From: Ruegeria sp. EL01
GTDB lineage: Bacteria > Pseudomonadota > Alphaproteobacteria > Rhodobacterales > Rhodobacteraceae
NCBI RefSeq assembly: GCF_900313035.1
Contig: NZ_OMPS01000048.1
Span: 353,643-417,642, forward strand
Direction: 5' to 3'
DNA length: 64,000 nucleotides
Shown in pieces: positions 41,596-49,483 of the stretch (positions are counted from its first letter, which is position 1; each line of letters starts with the position of its first letter). Below the pieces are notes generated by a model. That model ran no database searches. It worked only from the letters and a program-made list of their open reading frames with translations, and was not told the origin of the DNA. The position numbers and the translations under genes are program-made.

Positions 41596-41685
41596 ATGTC
41601 CGGAACCGGAGTGCAAAAACTGGCCTATGCGGCCCTACTGGTGCTTTTGTTCGGCGTCTGTACCGGCGTCCTCGGAGGCTTGTAG
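41596..41685 (+). CDS. 29-residue membrane peptide leading the xpaC-telA-type operon
   Basis: MSGTGVQKLAYAALLVLLFG followed by VCTGVLGGL: a short polar start and one hydrophobic helix of about 20 residues. GGGGGG lies 4 bases before the ATG, and the stop is 3 bases before the ATG of the XpaC-like gene, so translation is likely coupled. No family is recognised. It could be a membrane microprotein of the complex or a leader peptide. Coding status is inferred from start, ribosome site, length of frame and tight spacing. Confidence 0.6.
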   Translation: MSGTGVQKLAYAALLVLLFGVCTGVLGGL

Positions 41686-41688
41686 CGC

Positions 41689-42603
41689 ATGGCAAAACGG
41701 TACGGCGGAAAATTCAGCCCACAAGATGAGCCTTCGTCTGACGAGTCGCATCAGCGCGGGCAGTTCGACGGCGCGCAGGTTGAACCTGCGGGTGCGCGCG
41801 CAAATGCGCTGTTTGTTCCGGCAATACCCTTGGTGTTTTTGTCTCTGAACGACGGCGCCATTGGCATGACGATAGGGCTTGTGGCAGCAGGCTTGCTGAC
41901 GGCCGCCGCGTTCTTGCTGCGCGAGGGGTTGCGGGCCGAGGCCGCCTTTAAGGCGCGCCGCACTGCAAGGCGACCCGCCTTCCCGCGCAAGATATTCTCC
42001 AGCGTTTTGACCGGGCTTGGCGCAGCGCTCGCATCCTACCGAAACGAGTTTCTGGATGCTGAGGCTGCATCGCAAGTCAGCCTTCTGGCCCCGATCCTGT
42101 TTGGTGCAGTCGCAACCGTTCTGCATTCGGTATCCTTTGGCCTGGACCCTATGAAAGACAAGGGGATGGAGGGTATTGATACCTTTCAACAGGACCGAGT
42201 GGCGCGTGTTGTTGAAGGCGCCGAAGCCCATCTGACCGAGATGACGGATGCGATCAAACGCGCTGGTGATCGTCGGATCGAAGCGCGGGTCGAACGGTTT
42301 CAGGACACCGCACGCGATCTGTTCCGCACAGTCGAGGAAGATCCCCGTGATCTGGCAGGTGCCCGCAAATATCTAACCGTCTACTTGCAAGGGGCTCGCG
42401 ACGCGACAGTGAAATTTGCGGATGTCTTTGCCCGCACCCGGGATAAACAAGCACTGGAAGATTATTCAGCGTTATTGGACGATCTGGAACAGAATTTCAC
42501 TGCGCGCACGCGCAAGATGCTATTGGATGACCGCAGTGATCTGACGGTTGAAATCGATGTGTTGCGCGAAAGGCTGCAGCGCGAAGGCGTCCGGTTGGAC
42601 TGA
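41689..42603 (+). CDS. XpaC-like membrane protein (5-bromo-4-chloroindolyl phosphate hydrolysis family)
   Basis: 304 residues. A polar disordered N-terminus (about 1-38) comes first. A hydrophobic hairpin covers residues 39-78 (LFVPAIPLVFLSLNDGAIGMTIGLVAAGLLTAAAFLL). A second hydrophobic patch lies near 128-147 (VSLLAPILFGAVATVLHSVSF), and a long charged coiled-coil half follows (VARVVEGAEAHLTEMTDAIKR ... YLTVYLQGARDATVKFADVFAR ... DLTVEIDVLRERL). This layout matches XpaC family proteins, whose name comes from an indirect phosphatase phenotype in Bacillus; no enzyme activity is implied. telA follows 30 bases later, as in Bacillus xpaC-yaaN. Confidence 0.8.
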   Translation: MAKRYGGKFSPQDEPSSDESHQRGQFDGAQVEPAGARANALFVPAIPLVFLSLNDGAIGMTIGLVAAGLLTAAAFLLREGLRAEAAFKARRTARRPAFPRKIFSSVLTGLGAALASYRNEFLDAEAASQVSLLAPILFGAVATVLHSVSFGLDPMKDKGMEGIDTFQQDRVARVVEGAEAHLTEMTDAIKRAGDRRIEARVERFQDTARDLFRTVEEDPRDLAGARKYLTVYLQGARDATVKFADVFARTRDKQALEDYSALLDDLEQNFTARTRKMLLDDRSDLTVEIDVLRERLQREGVRLD

Positions 42604-42633
42604 CCGGCCATTATCTGAGTAAGGAACATCCCC

Positions 42634-43824
42634 ATGTCCGACGAGATCAAAAACAAGGCGGTTCAGGCAGAAACGCTGGTACAGGAAGTCACCGCAGTTG
42701 CGTTGCCCGAACCACAAGCCGAAATCATCTCGCTTGAAGATGCCGACGCGCCCGTCAGCGCTGAGATTCGCAGGCGGATGGACGAAATCGATATGGGGAA
42801 CACCAACTCGATCGTCGCATTCGGCTCATCCGCGCAGTCCGAGCTGCAAGAGATCAGCCAGGCCATGCTCGCAGATGTGCGCAACAAGGACGTTGGGCCC
42901 GCAGGGGACAGCCTGCGCAACATCGTCACGACAATTCGCGGGTTTTCGGTCAGTGAGTTGGACGTGCGTCGCGAGCGCAGTTGGTGGGAGAGGTTGCTTG
43001 GCAAGGCTGCACCGTTTGCCAAATTCACCGCACAGTTCGAAGATGTTCAGGGTCAGATCGACCGGATCACGGATGACCTGCTGGGACACGAGCACACGCT
43101 GCTTAAAGACATCAAGTCGCTGGACCTGCTATACGGAAAAACCTTGGGGTTTTACGACGAGCTGGCCTTGTATATCGCGGCGGGTGAGGAAAAGCTGACC
43201 GAGCTGGACAGCCAGGACATCCCGGAAAAAGAAGCAGCAGTTCAGGCTGCGCCGGAAGAAGAGCAGGTGATGAAAGCGCAAGAGCTGCGCGACATGCGCG
43301 CCGCGCGCGACGATCTTGAGCGTCGGGTCCATGACCTGAAACTGACACGGCAGGTGACAATGCAATCGCTGCCCTCGATCCGTTTGGTGCAGGAGAACGA
43401 CAAGTCGTTGGTGACCAAGATCAACTCGACCCTGGTCAACACCGTGCCGCTATGGGAAACGCAACTGGCGCAAGCGGTTACGATCCAGCGCAGCGCGGAA
43501 GCGGCGGCAGCTGTGCGTGATGCCAATGACCTGACCAATGAATTGCTGACCTCAAACGCCGCAAATCTGCGCGAATCCAACAAGATGATCCGCGAAGAAA
43601 TGGAACGGGGCGTCTTCGACATCGAGGCCGTCAAACAAGCCAATGCGGACTTGATAGGAACCATCAACGAAAGTTTGGCGATCGCGGACGAGGGCAAAGC
43701 CAAGCGCGCCGCCGCCGAAGAGGAACTGCAGAAAATGGAAACCGAACTGCGCGATACCCTGGCATCCGCCAAGGCACGCAAGGACGGTACGGGTGACAAC
43801 GCTGGAACGGCAGTTCCGGGCTAA
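42634..43824 (+). CDS. TelA/YaaN family coiled-coil protein
   Basis: 396 residues, almost wholly helical and charged. Family stretches include DEIDMGNTNSIVAFGSSAQSELQEIS, KFTAQFEDVQGQIDRITDDLLGHEHTLLKDIKSLDLLYGKT, IRLVQENDKSLVTKINSTLVNTVPLWETQLAQAV and ANDLTNELLTSNAANLRESNKMIREEMERGVFDIEAVKQAN. The family is called toxic anion (tellurite) resistance from one plasmid gene, but most chromosomal members, including Bacillus YaaN and YceH, are linked to envelope stress with unknown mechanism. No signal or membrane segment is seen. It sits between the XpaC-like and DUF2927 genes on the same strand. Confidence 0.9.
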   Translation: MSDEIKNKAVQAETLVQEVTAVALPEPQAEIISLEDADAPVSAEIRRRMDEIDMGNTNSIVAFGSSAQSELQEISQAMLADVRNKDVGPAGDSLRNIVTTIRGFSVSELDVRRERSWWERLLGKAAPFAKFTAQFEDVQGQIDRITDDLLGHEHTLLKDIKSLDLLYGKTLGFYDELALYIAAGEEKLTELDSQDIPEKEAAVQAAPEEEQVMKAQELRDMRAARDDLERRVHDLKLTRQVTMQSLPSIRLVQENDKSLVTKINSTLVNTVPLWETQLAQAVTIQRSAEAAAAVRDANDLTNELLTSNAANLRESNKMIREEMERGVFDIEAVKQANADLIGTINESLAIADEGKAKRAAAEEELQKMETELRDTLASAKARKDGTGDNAGTAVPG

Positions 43825-43837
43825 AGGTGGACGCGGC

Positions 43838-44794
43838 GTGCAGCCAATAAGATCTCTCAGGTTGGGGCTTGGCGCGGCCTCGCTTTTGGCGCTGGCCAAT
43901 TGCGAGGAAGCACTGACAACATCCGTTGTTCCTGAACCCCGCCCGGCTGCGCCCGCCGCTGTTCCGGTTGCTTATGTACCGCCATCAGCGGCCAGTCAGG
44001 ATTTGGCCCGGTTCTACAAACGTGTTGAACGAGACCTGCTAACACGCGGTTTACTGCGCACCGATGGTGGTGGCCCGGACACGCCCTATGACGCCGATGA
44101 TCTTGCGCGAAATTTCGAGGCGATCGCGTTTTACAGCGAGTATCCCAATCACAGCATATCAATTGGCTCGCGCCAAACAGATGGCCAGCTTAGCCGCTGG
44201 TCCGGGCCTGTGCGCATCAAAACCGAATTTGGCCCGTCGGTCTTGCCAGCGACGCGTGAGCAAGACGCCGCACAGGTCAAGTCGTTTGCCGGTCGCCTGG
44301 CCAAACTTACCCGTCACCAGGTTTCGACCGTCAATCGCAATGCAAACTTCCATGTCTTTTTTGCAGGGAAGGACGACAGCGCATATGTCGTCAAGCGGCT
44401 GAAACAGCTGATTCCTGGAATAAGTCAGGCCTCGTTGGAACTGGTGGCCAACCCGCGGGCCAATTTTGACTGTTTTGTCTTCGCTTCGGCCACCAACGCG
44501 TCACCGTTCAAATACGTGCGCGCGGTGACTTTGATCCGCTCGGAATTGCCTGATCTGGTGCGGCGCAGCTGCATTCACGAAGAAATTGCTCAGGGTCTGG
44601 GATTGTCCAACGACAGCCCGGCTGCGCGACCATCTATCTTTAATGATGATGATGAATTTGCGTTGCTGACCAGCCATGACGAGAAACTGCTGACAATGTT
44701 GTATGATCCGCGTCTGGAGCCGGGCGTCTCGGTCGATCAGGCCCGACCGGTGGTACGGATCATTGCACGCGAATTGATGGGGCAGCCGCTCTGA
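43838..44794 (+). CDS. DUF2927 envelope protein
   Basis: 318 residues. The start has a signal sequence with a lipobox-like LALANC (Cys22; Asn just before Cys is atypical), then a Pro/Ala-rich linker (PEPRPAAPAAVPVAYVPP). The DUF2927 domain carries LARNFEAIAFYSEY, RWSGPVRIKTEFG, NFHVFFAG and RSCIHEEIAQGLGLSNDSPAARPSIFNDDDEFALLTSHDEKLLTMLYDPRL. The HEEIAQGLGLSND stretch resembles metallopeptidase-like helices (HExxQ/HExxxxxG style), but activity is unproven. The GTG start at 43838 is chosen because AAAGGTGG is 7 bases upstream and the telA stop lies just before. Confidence 0.78.
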   Translation: MQPIRSLRLGLGAASLLALANCEEALTTSVVPEPRPAAPAAVPVAYVPPSAASQDLARFYKRVERDLLTRGLLRTDGGGPDTPYDADDLARNFEAIAFYSEYPNHSISIGSRQTDGQLSRWSGPVRIKTEFGPSVLPATREQDAAQVKSFAGRLAKLTRHQVSTVNRNANFHVFFAGKDDSAYVVKRLKQLIPGISQASLELVANPRANFDCFVFASATNASPFKYVRAVTLIRSELPDLVRRSCIHEEIAQGLGLSNDSPAARPSIFNDDDEFALLTSHDEKLLTMLYDPRLEPGVSVDQARPVVRIIARELMGQPL

Positions 44795-44816
44795 CCCCAA
44801 GGACAGGAGAACCCAA

Positions 44817-45965
44817 ATGGGAATTTTCGATTTTCTGACCGGAGAATTCATTGATGTCATCCACTGGGTGGATGACAGCCGTGACACAATGGTCTGGCGG
44901 TTCGAACGAGAAGGGCACGAAATCAAATACGGTGCCAAGCTGACTGTGCGCGAAGGTCAGGCTGCCGTTTTTGTCCATGAGGGCCAATTGGCGGACGTGT
45001 TCACGCCGGGTCTTTATATGCTTGAAACCAACAACATGCCGATCCTGACGACCCTTCAACATTGGGATCACGGGTTCCAGTCTCCGTTCAAATCCGAGAT
45101 TTATTTCGTCAACACGACACGGTTCAACAACCTGAAATGGGGCACCAAGAACCCGATCATGCTGCGCGATCCAGAGTTCGGCCCGACGCGCATCCGCGCC
45201 TTTGGCACCTATACAGTTCGTGTGAAGGACGCAGCCAAATTCCTGGTCGAAATCGTCGGCACCGATGGTGAATTCACCATGGACGAAATCAGCTTTCAAA
45301 TCCGCAACATCATCGTTCAAGAATTCAGCCGCGTGATCGCGGGTTCGGGTATCCCGGTTCTGGACATGGCGGCCAATACTGCCGATCTGGGCAAGTTGAT
45401 TGCGGCCGAAGTCTCGCCCGTCCTTGACGGTTACGGGCTGGATATGCCTGAGTTTTATATCGAGAACATCTCACTGCCGCCGGCTGTCGAGGCTGCGCTG
45501 GACAAGCGGACCTCGATGGGTCTTGCTGGAGATTTGGGCAAGTTCACCCAGTATTCAGCGGCCGAGGCAATGACAGCGGCTGCGAACAACCCCGGGCAAG
45601 GCGGCGGCATGGGGGCTGGTCTTGGCATGGGCATGGGAATGGCCATGGCGCAGCAACTGTCGAACATGGCAGCGGGCCAACCCAGCGGCCCATGGGGATC
45701 GTCCGCCCCCGCTGCCCAGCAACCACCAGTACATGCGGCACCGCCACCCCCGCCTCCGGTTGAGCATGTGTGGCATATCGCGGTGGATGGTCAGACGAGC
45801 GGGCCGTTTTCGAAAGCCAAGATGGGCCGCATGGCAACCGACGGTGATATCACGCGCGACACGCATGTTTGGACAGCGGGTCAGGACGGTTGGAAAAAAG
45901 CAGGTGATGTTCAGGAATTGGCGCAGTTGTTTACGATATTGCCACCTCCACCTCCGGGGACTTGA
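44817..45965 (+). CDS. SPFH (band 7) protein with C-terminal GYF-like domain
   Basis: 382 residues. MGIFDFLTGEFIDVIHWVDDSRDTMVWRFEREG and KLTVREGQAAVFVHEGQLADVFTPGLYML are typical of the YdjI (virion-core-like) branch of SPFH proteins, which oligomerise at membranes. A Gly/Met/Ala-rich hinge (about residues 260-290) and a Pro-rich linker come next. The end (about residues 318-372, VWHIAVDGQTSGPFSKAKMGRMATDGDITRDTHVWTAGQDGWKKAGDV) is a GYF_2-like domain that could bind Pro-rich peptides. A polyproline tail (ILPPPPPGT) closes the protein. It lies 22 bases after the DUF2927 gene and 41 bases before the zinc-ribbon gene. Confidence 0.88.
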   Translation: MGIFDFLTGEFIDVIHWVDDSRDTMVWRFEREGHEIKYGAKLTVREGQAAVFVHEGQLADVFTPGLYMLETNNMPILTTLQHWDHGFQSPFKSEIYFVNTTRFNNLKWGTKNPIMLRDPEFGPTRIRAFGTYTVRVKDAAKFLVEIVGTDGEFTMDEISFQIRNIIVQEFSRVIAGSGIPVLDMAANTADLGKLIAAEVSPVLDGYGLDMPEFYIENISLPPAVEAALDKRTSMGLAGDLGKFTQYSAAEAMTAAANNPGQGGGMGAGLGMGMGMAMAQQLSNMAAGQPSGPWGSSAPAAQQPPVHAAPPPPPPVEHVWHIAVDGQTSGPFSKAKMGRMATDGDITRDTHVWTAGQDGWKKAGDVQELAQLFTILPPPPPGT

Positions 45966-46006
45966 TGCCAACCAACTAGTCAAATGACGGCAAACAAGGC
46001 GGACAA

Positions 46007-47095
46007 ATGACCGAAGAACACCGCTTTCCCTGCGACCAATGTGGGGCGGATTACCGCTTCAATCCAGGCGATGGCACCCTGACATGCGACCATTGCGGTC
46101 ATTCCGAGCCGATCAGCACCGGCCCCTGGGGCGGTGCCAGTCTGCGCGAACTGGATTTTGACGCGGCCATCGCGGATCGCTTGCCCGAAAGTGAGATTGA
46201 AGAAACCCGCGTCCTGTCCTGTCCGAACTGTGCCGCTCAGGTCGAGTTCGATCCGGATACGCATGCAGCCGAATGTCCGTTCTGCGCCACGCCTGTGGTG
46301 ACAGATACCGGGGTCAGCAGGCATATCAAACCGAAAGGTGTATTGCCTTTCGCATTGGACGAACGCGCCGCCCATAAGGGCATGAGCGACTGGTTGGGCG
46401 GTCTGTGGTTCGCCCCCAATGGACTGAAGGACTATGCCCGCAAAGGGCGCAGGATGCAGGGTATTTATGTGCCCTACTGGACTTTCGATGCTGACACAAA
46501 GTCCAGTTATCGCGGTGAACGTGGCGTGGTTTACTATGAAACCCGCACGGTGATACGCGACGGAAAACGTGTGCAGCAGCAAGTGCCAAAGGTCCGCTGG
46601 ACGCCCAAATCAGGACGTGTCGCGCGGTTTTTTGATGATGTTTTGGTATTGGCGTCACGCTCACTTCCCAAGAAGTACACGGATGCGCTTGAACCATGGG
46701 ACCTACCCGCATTAGAGCCCTATCAACCTGAGTACCTGGCGGGCTTTCGGGCCGAGGCCTACACCGTGGAGTTACAAGAGGGTCATGCCGAGGCGCGCGC
46801 CTATATGGCGCGGGTGATCGAGCGCGATGTGCGTTTCGATATCGGCGGAGACCGGCAGCGCATCCACGCCGTGGACACAGATGTTCGGAATGTCACGTTT
46901 AAACACATCCTGTTGCCGGTTTGGATGGCCGCCTATAAGTACCGCGGACAAACCTATCGTTTCGTAGTGAACGGGCGCACCGGGCGCGTACAGGGAGAGC
47001 GCCCCTGGTCCGCGATCAAGATCACCATCGCTGTGGTTCTGGGCCTGCTGATCGCTGCCGGTGTCGGTTATCTGGTGGCGACGGGGCAACAATAG
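46007..47095 (+). CDS. tail-anchored double zinc-ribbon protein (YdjG-like)
   Basis: 362 residues. Two zinc ribbons are visible: Cys9/Cys12/Cys27/Cys30 and Cys72/Cys75/Cys90/Cys93. A beta-rich middle follows (KGVLPFALDERAAHKGMSDWLGGLWFAPNGLKDYARKGRRMQGIYVPYWTFDADT, FKHILLPVWMAAYKYRGQTYRFVVNGRTGRVQGERPWSAIK). One C-terminal membrane helix (IAVVLGLLIAAGVGYLVA) ends the protein. Relatives are sometimes mislabelled primosomal protein N' or TFIIB-type; no helicase motif is present. Bacillus YdjG of the ydjFGHI operon has a comparable plan. It is the last gene of the operon. Confidence 0.85.
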   Translation: MTEEHRFPCDQCGADYRFNPGDGTLTCDHCGHSEPISTGPWGGASLRELDFDAAIADRLPESEIEETRVLSCPNCAAQVEFDPDTHAAECPFCATPVVTDTGVSRHIKPKGVLPFALDERAAHKGMSDWLGGLWFAPNGLKDYARKGRRMQGIYVPYWTFDADTKSSYRGERGVVYYETRTVIRDGKRVQQQVPKVRWTPKSGRVARFFDDVLVLASRSLPKKYTDALEPWDLPALEPYQPEYLAGFRAEAYTVELQEGHAEARAYMARVIERDVRFDIGGDRQRIHAVDTDVRNVTFKHILLPVWMAAYKYRGQTYRFVVNGRTGRVQGERPWSAIKITIAVVLGLLIAAGVGYLVATGQQ

Positions 47096-47180
47096 CGCTT
47101 GCTCGCCGGACACCCAGCCCTCTTGAATATCCTTTGATCCAAAGCCATCCTCCGCATCGCGAAGTCAGAGGGAAGCTGCT

Positions 47181-47849
47181 GTGTCGATATCCATTCTGAA
47201 TACCCTGCTTGAGGATCGGCATTCCTGTCGTGCATTTCGTCCCGACCCGGTTTCCAGGGATCAAATCGAACAAATCCTGATCAGTGCCTCGCGTGTTCCA
47301 AGCTGGTGCAATGCGCAGCCATGGAGCGTGGTGATCGCCAGCGGCAAGGAAACGGACATGTTCCGCCGCGCCATGCGCGCCGAGGCCGAGACTGGGCCGC
47401 CTGTGCCTGACCTGCCTTTTCCGACGTCGTACTCCGGTGTCTATCAGGATCGCCGCCGCGCCTGCGGCTGGGCATTGTACGAAGCAACTGGGGTGGAACG
47501 CGGCGATCGAGCGGCGTCTGCGCGTCAAATGATGGAAAACTTCACTTTGTTTGGTGCGCCGCATTGCGCCATTGTCTCCAGCCCGGTCGAACTGGGCGCT
47601 TATGGCGCATTGGATTGCGGTGGGTTTGTCACGGCATTTACATTGGCCGCGCAAGCCCTCGGAATTGCGTCAATTCCGCAGGCAGCACTTGCAAGCTATA
47701 GCCCGTTTCTGCATCGCTATTTCGATATCCCCGATGACCGGTTGATCTTATGCGCGATTTCATTTGGCTATTCAGACACGACCCACCCGGCGAACGCCTT
47801 TCGAACGGATCGCGCGGCATTGGGTGACATTGTCGACTGGCGCGGCTAA
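47181..47849 (+). CDS. nitroreductase family protein
   Basis: 222 residues, FMN-dependent nitroreductase fold: LEDRHSCRAFRPDPVSRDQIEQILISASRVPSWCNAQPWSVVIA (phosphate- and flavin-binding Arg region), ENFTLFGAPHCAIV, GALDCGGFVTAFTLAAQALGIASIPQAALASY and ILCAISFGYSD. It would reduce nitro compounds, quinones or enones with NAD(P)H. The start is GTG (GTGTCGATATCC), with AGAGGGAAGC nearby. Substrate unknown. Confidence 0.88.
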   Translation: MSISILNTLLEDRHSCRAFRPDPVSRDQIEQILISASRVPSWCNAQPWSVVIASGKETDMFRRAMRAEAETGPPVPDLPFPTSYSGVYQDRRRACGWALYEATGVERGDRAASARQMMENFTLFGAPHCAIVSSPVELGAYGALDCGGFVTAFTLAAQALGIASIPQAALASYSPFLHRYFDIPDDRLILCAISFGYSDTTHPANAFRTDRAALGDIVDWRG

Positions 47850-47891
47850 ACCTTCCGATCAGACAGACCGGCACATAACCAGAGGTTCATT

Positions 47892-48332
47892 TTGCGCGCG
47901 CTATTACAACGTATTTCCCACGCCAAAGTCTCGGTTGACGATATGGTTGTCGGGCAATCAGGCCCGGGATTGCTGATCTTTGTGTGCGCCATGCAAGCCG
48001 ATGATGAACAGCAGGCCGAGAAGCTAGCTGCCAAGATTTCGAAGCTACGCATTTTCAAGGATGACGCTGGGAAGATGAACCGCTCGATCCTGGACTGCGG
48101 CGGATCTGCTTTGGTCGTCAGCCAGTTCACCTTGGCTGCCAACACGACAAGCGGCAACCGCCCGGGATTTTCGGAAGCCGCAGCCCCGGACACCGGCAAA
48201 CAGTTGTACGACGTATTTGCCCAAAACCTATCATCACAAGGGATTGCCGTTGAAAAAGGGCAGTTCGGCGCGGACATGGCCGTTGAGTTGATCAATGATG
48301 GACCCGTAACAATCTGGATGGACAGCCAATGA
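47892..48332 (+). CDS. dtd: D-aminoacyl-tRNA deacylase
   Basis: 146 residues, normal length: MRALLQRISHAKVSVDDMVV, GPGLLIFVCAMQADDEQQAEKLAAKI, LVVSQFTLAANTTSGNRPGFSEAA (SQFTL active-site motif) and VELINDGPVTIWMDS (GP motif facing D-residues). It removes D-amino acids and glycine mischarged on tRNA. The start is TTG at 47892 after AGAGG. Its stop overlaps the ATG of the next gene by 4 bases (ATGA), so translation is coupled. Confidence 0.94.
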   Translation: MRALLQRISHAKVSVDDMVVGQSGPGLLIFVCAMQADDEQQAEKLAAKISKLRIFKDDAGKMNRSILDCGGSALVVSQFTLAANTTSGNRPGFSEAAAPDTGKQLYDVFAQNLSSQGIAVEKGQFGADMAVELINDGPVTIWMDSQ

Positions 48333-49432
48333 CCCAAGCAGAACAAGCAATCAAACTGTGGCGGGCCGGGGTCGCGGCGGTTGACGGCTACACCGCAACA
48401 CAGACCGCTTTGTCGGGCGTCTCGAAACCCGACCGAATTCTGGCCGTTGGCAAGCCTGCCGCAGCGATGGCGCGCGCCGCGTTGGACCATTTCGGAACGG
48501 TTCCGACCCTGGTGGTCACCAAGGATGATCATGGCCGCGATCTGCCTGACGGCGTTGAGGTCATCGAAGCCTCTCATCCCGTGCCTGATGAGAGAAGCCT
48601 TGCAGGTGGGCGGGCGTTGCGTCTTGCTGTCGGGGCAATGCAGCCGGGCTCCCATCTGCTGCTTCTGGTCTCAGGTGGGGCGTCGTCGTTGGCCGAGGAT
48701 CTGTTGCCGGGAAATTCGCTTGAGGATCTCGAGGCCCTGAACAGGAAACTACTGTCCGAAGGTCTGGATATCACGGCAATGAACGCAAAACGACGCGCGC
48801 TGTCTCGGGTCAAAGGCGGTGGGTTGCTATCGCATTTTGCGGGCGAGAAGGTAACGGTGCTGGCGATATCTGATGTGCCCGGTGATGATCTTCACGTTAT
48901 CGGTTCGGGGATCGGTGCTTTGCCTGAAACTTACGCGTTCGAAGCCACCGCCCGCATCATTGCATCAAATGCACACGCACGGACCGCAGCGACAGAGGCC
49001 GCCCACGCCGCCGGACTTCCCGTGCATGCAGATGAAGAGGCCCTGCACGATGACTACCTTTCCGTTTCCGCCAAGCTGGGACAGCGATTGCGACAAATGG
49101 AACCCGGTGTGATGGTGTTTGGTGGTGAGCCAACAGTCGTCCTGCCCGAGAACCCGGGTCAAGGCGGTCGAAATCAGGCGCTTGCACTTGCCTTGGGTCG
49201 CGAGATCTCTGGTCTGTCGGGCATCACGGTTGTTGTTGGTGGCACAGACGGCACGGACGGCCCGACAAATGCAGCAGGAGGTATCGTTGACGGCTCAACC
49301 TGGACCAAGGAGGCTGAGATCGCTTTGGAAAACGCCGACAGCGGCAGCTATCTGGACAAGGCCGACGCTTTGCTTGTGACCGGCCCGACGGGCACAAATG
49401 TCATGGATCTGGTTGTCGCAATAAGAAGGTAG
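48329..49432 (+). CDS. glycerate 2-kinase / hydroxypyruvate reductase family (MOFRL)
   Basis: 367 residues. The N-terminal DUF4147 part holds ILAVGKPAAAMARAALDHFG and LLLLVSGGASSLAEDLLPGNSLEDLEALNRKLLSEGLDITAMNAKRRALSRVKGGGL. The C-terminal MOFRL domain holds MVFGGEPTVVLPENPGQGGRNQALALALGREI, VVVGGTDGTDGPTNAAGGIVDG and ALLVTGPTGTNVMDLVVAIRR. These identify class II glycerate 2-kinases, which make 2-phosphoglycerate from glycerate in serine-cycle or glyoxylate metabolism. Older annotations call it hydroxypyruvate reductase. It is coupled to dtd by a 4-base overlap, and the functional link is unclear. Confidence 0.88.
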   Translation: MTQAEQAIKLWRAGVAAVDGYTATQTALSGVSKPDRILAVGKPAAAMARAALDHFGTVPTLVVTKDDHGRDLPDGVEVIEASHPVPDERSLAGGRALRLAVGAMQPGSHLLLLVSGGASSLAEDLLPGNSLEDLEALNRKLLSEGLDITAMNAKRRALSRVKGGGLLSHFAGEKVTVLAISDVPGDDLHVIGSGIGALPETYAFEATARIIASNAHARTAATEAAHAAGLPVHADEEALHDDYLSVSAKLGQRLRQMEPGVMVFGGEPTVVLPENPGQGGRNQALALALGREISGLSGITVVVGGTDGTDGPTNAAGGIVDGSTWTKEAEIALENADSGSYLDKADALLVTGPTGTNVMDLVVAIRR

Positions 49433-49483
49433 TTTGACGTTTTTACCCTGTCCCATGACCAACAGGACCCGGAGACTGCCACC

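Noticed and set aside
42634..43824. Tellurite resistance function for the TelA-like protein
   Set aside because: The name comes from one plasmid locus; there are no other ter genes and the neighbours point to envelope functions.
46007..47095. Primosomal protein N' or helicase
   Set aside because: No Walker or helicase motifs; the match is limited to zinc ribbons and the protein has a C-terminal membrane anchor.
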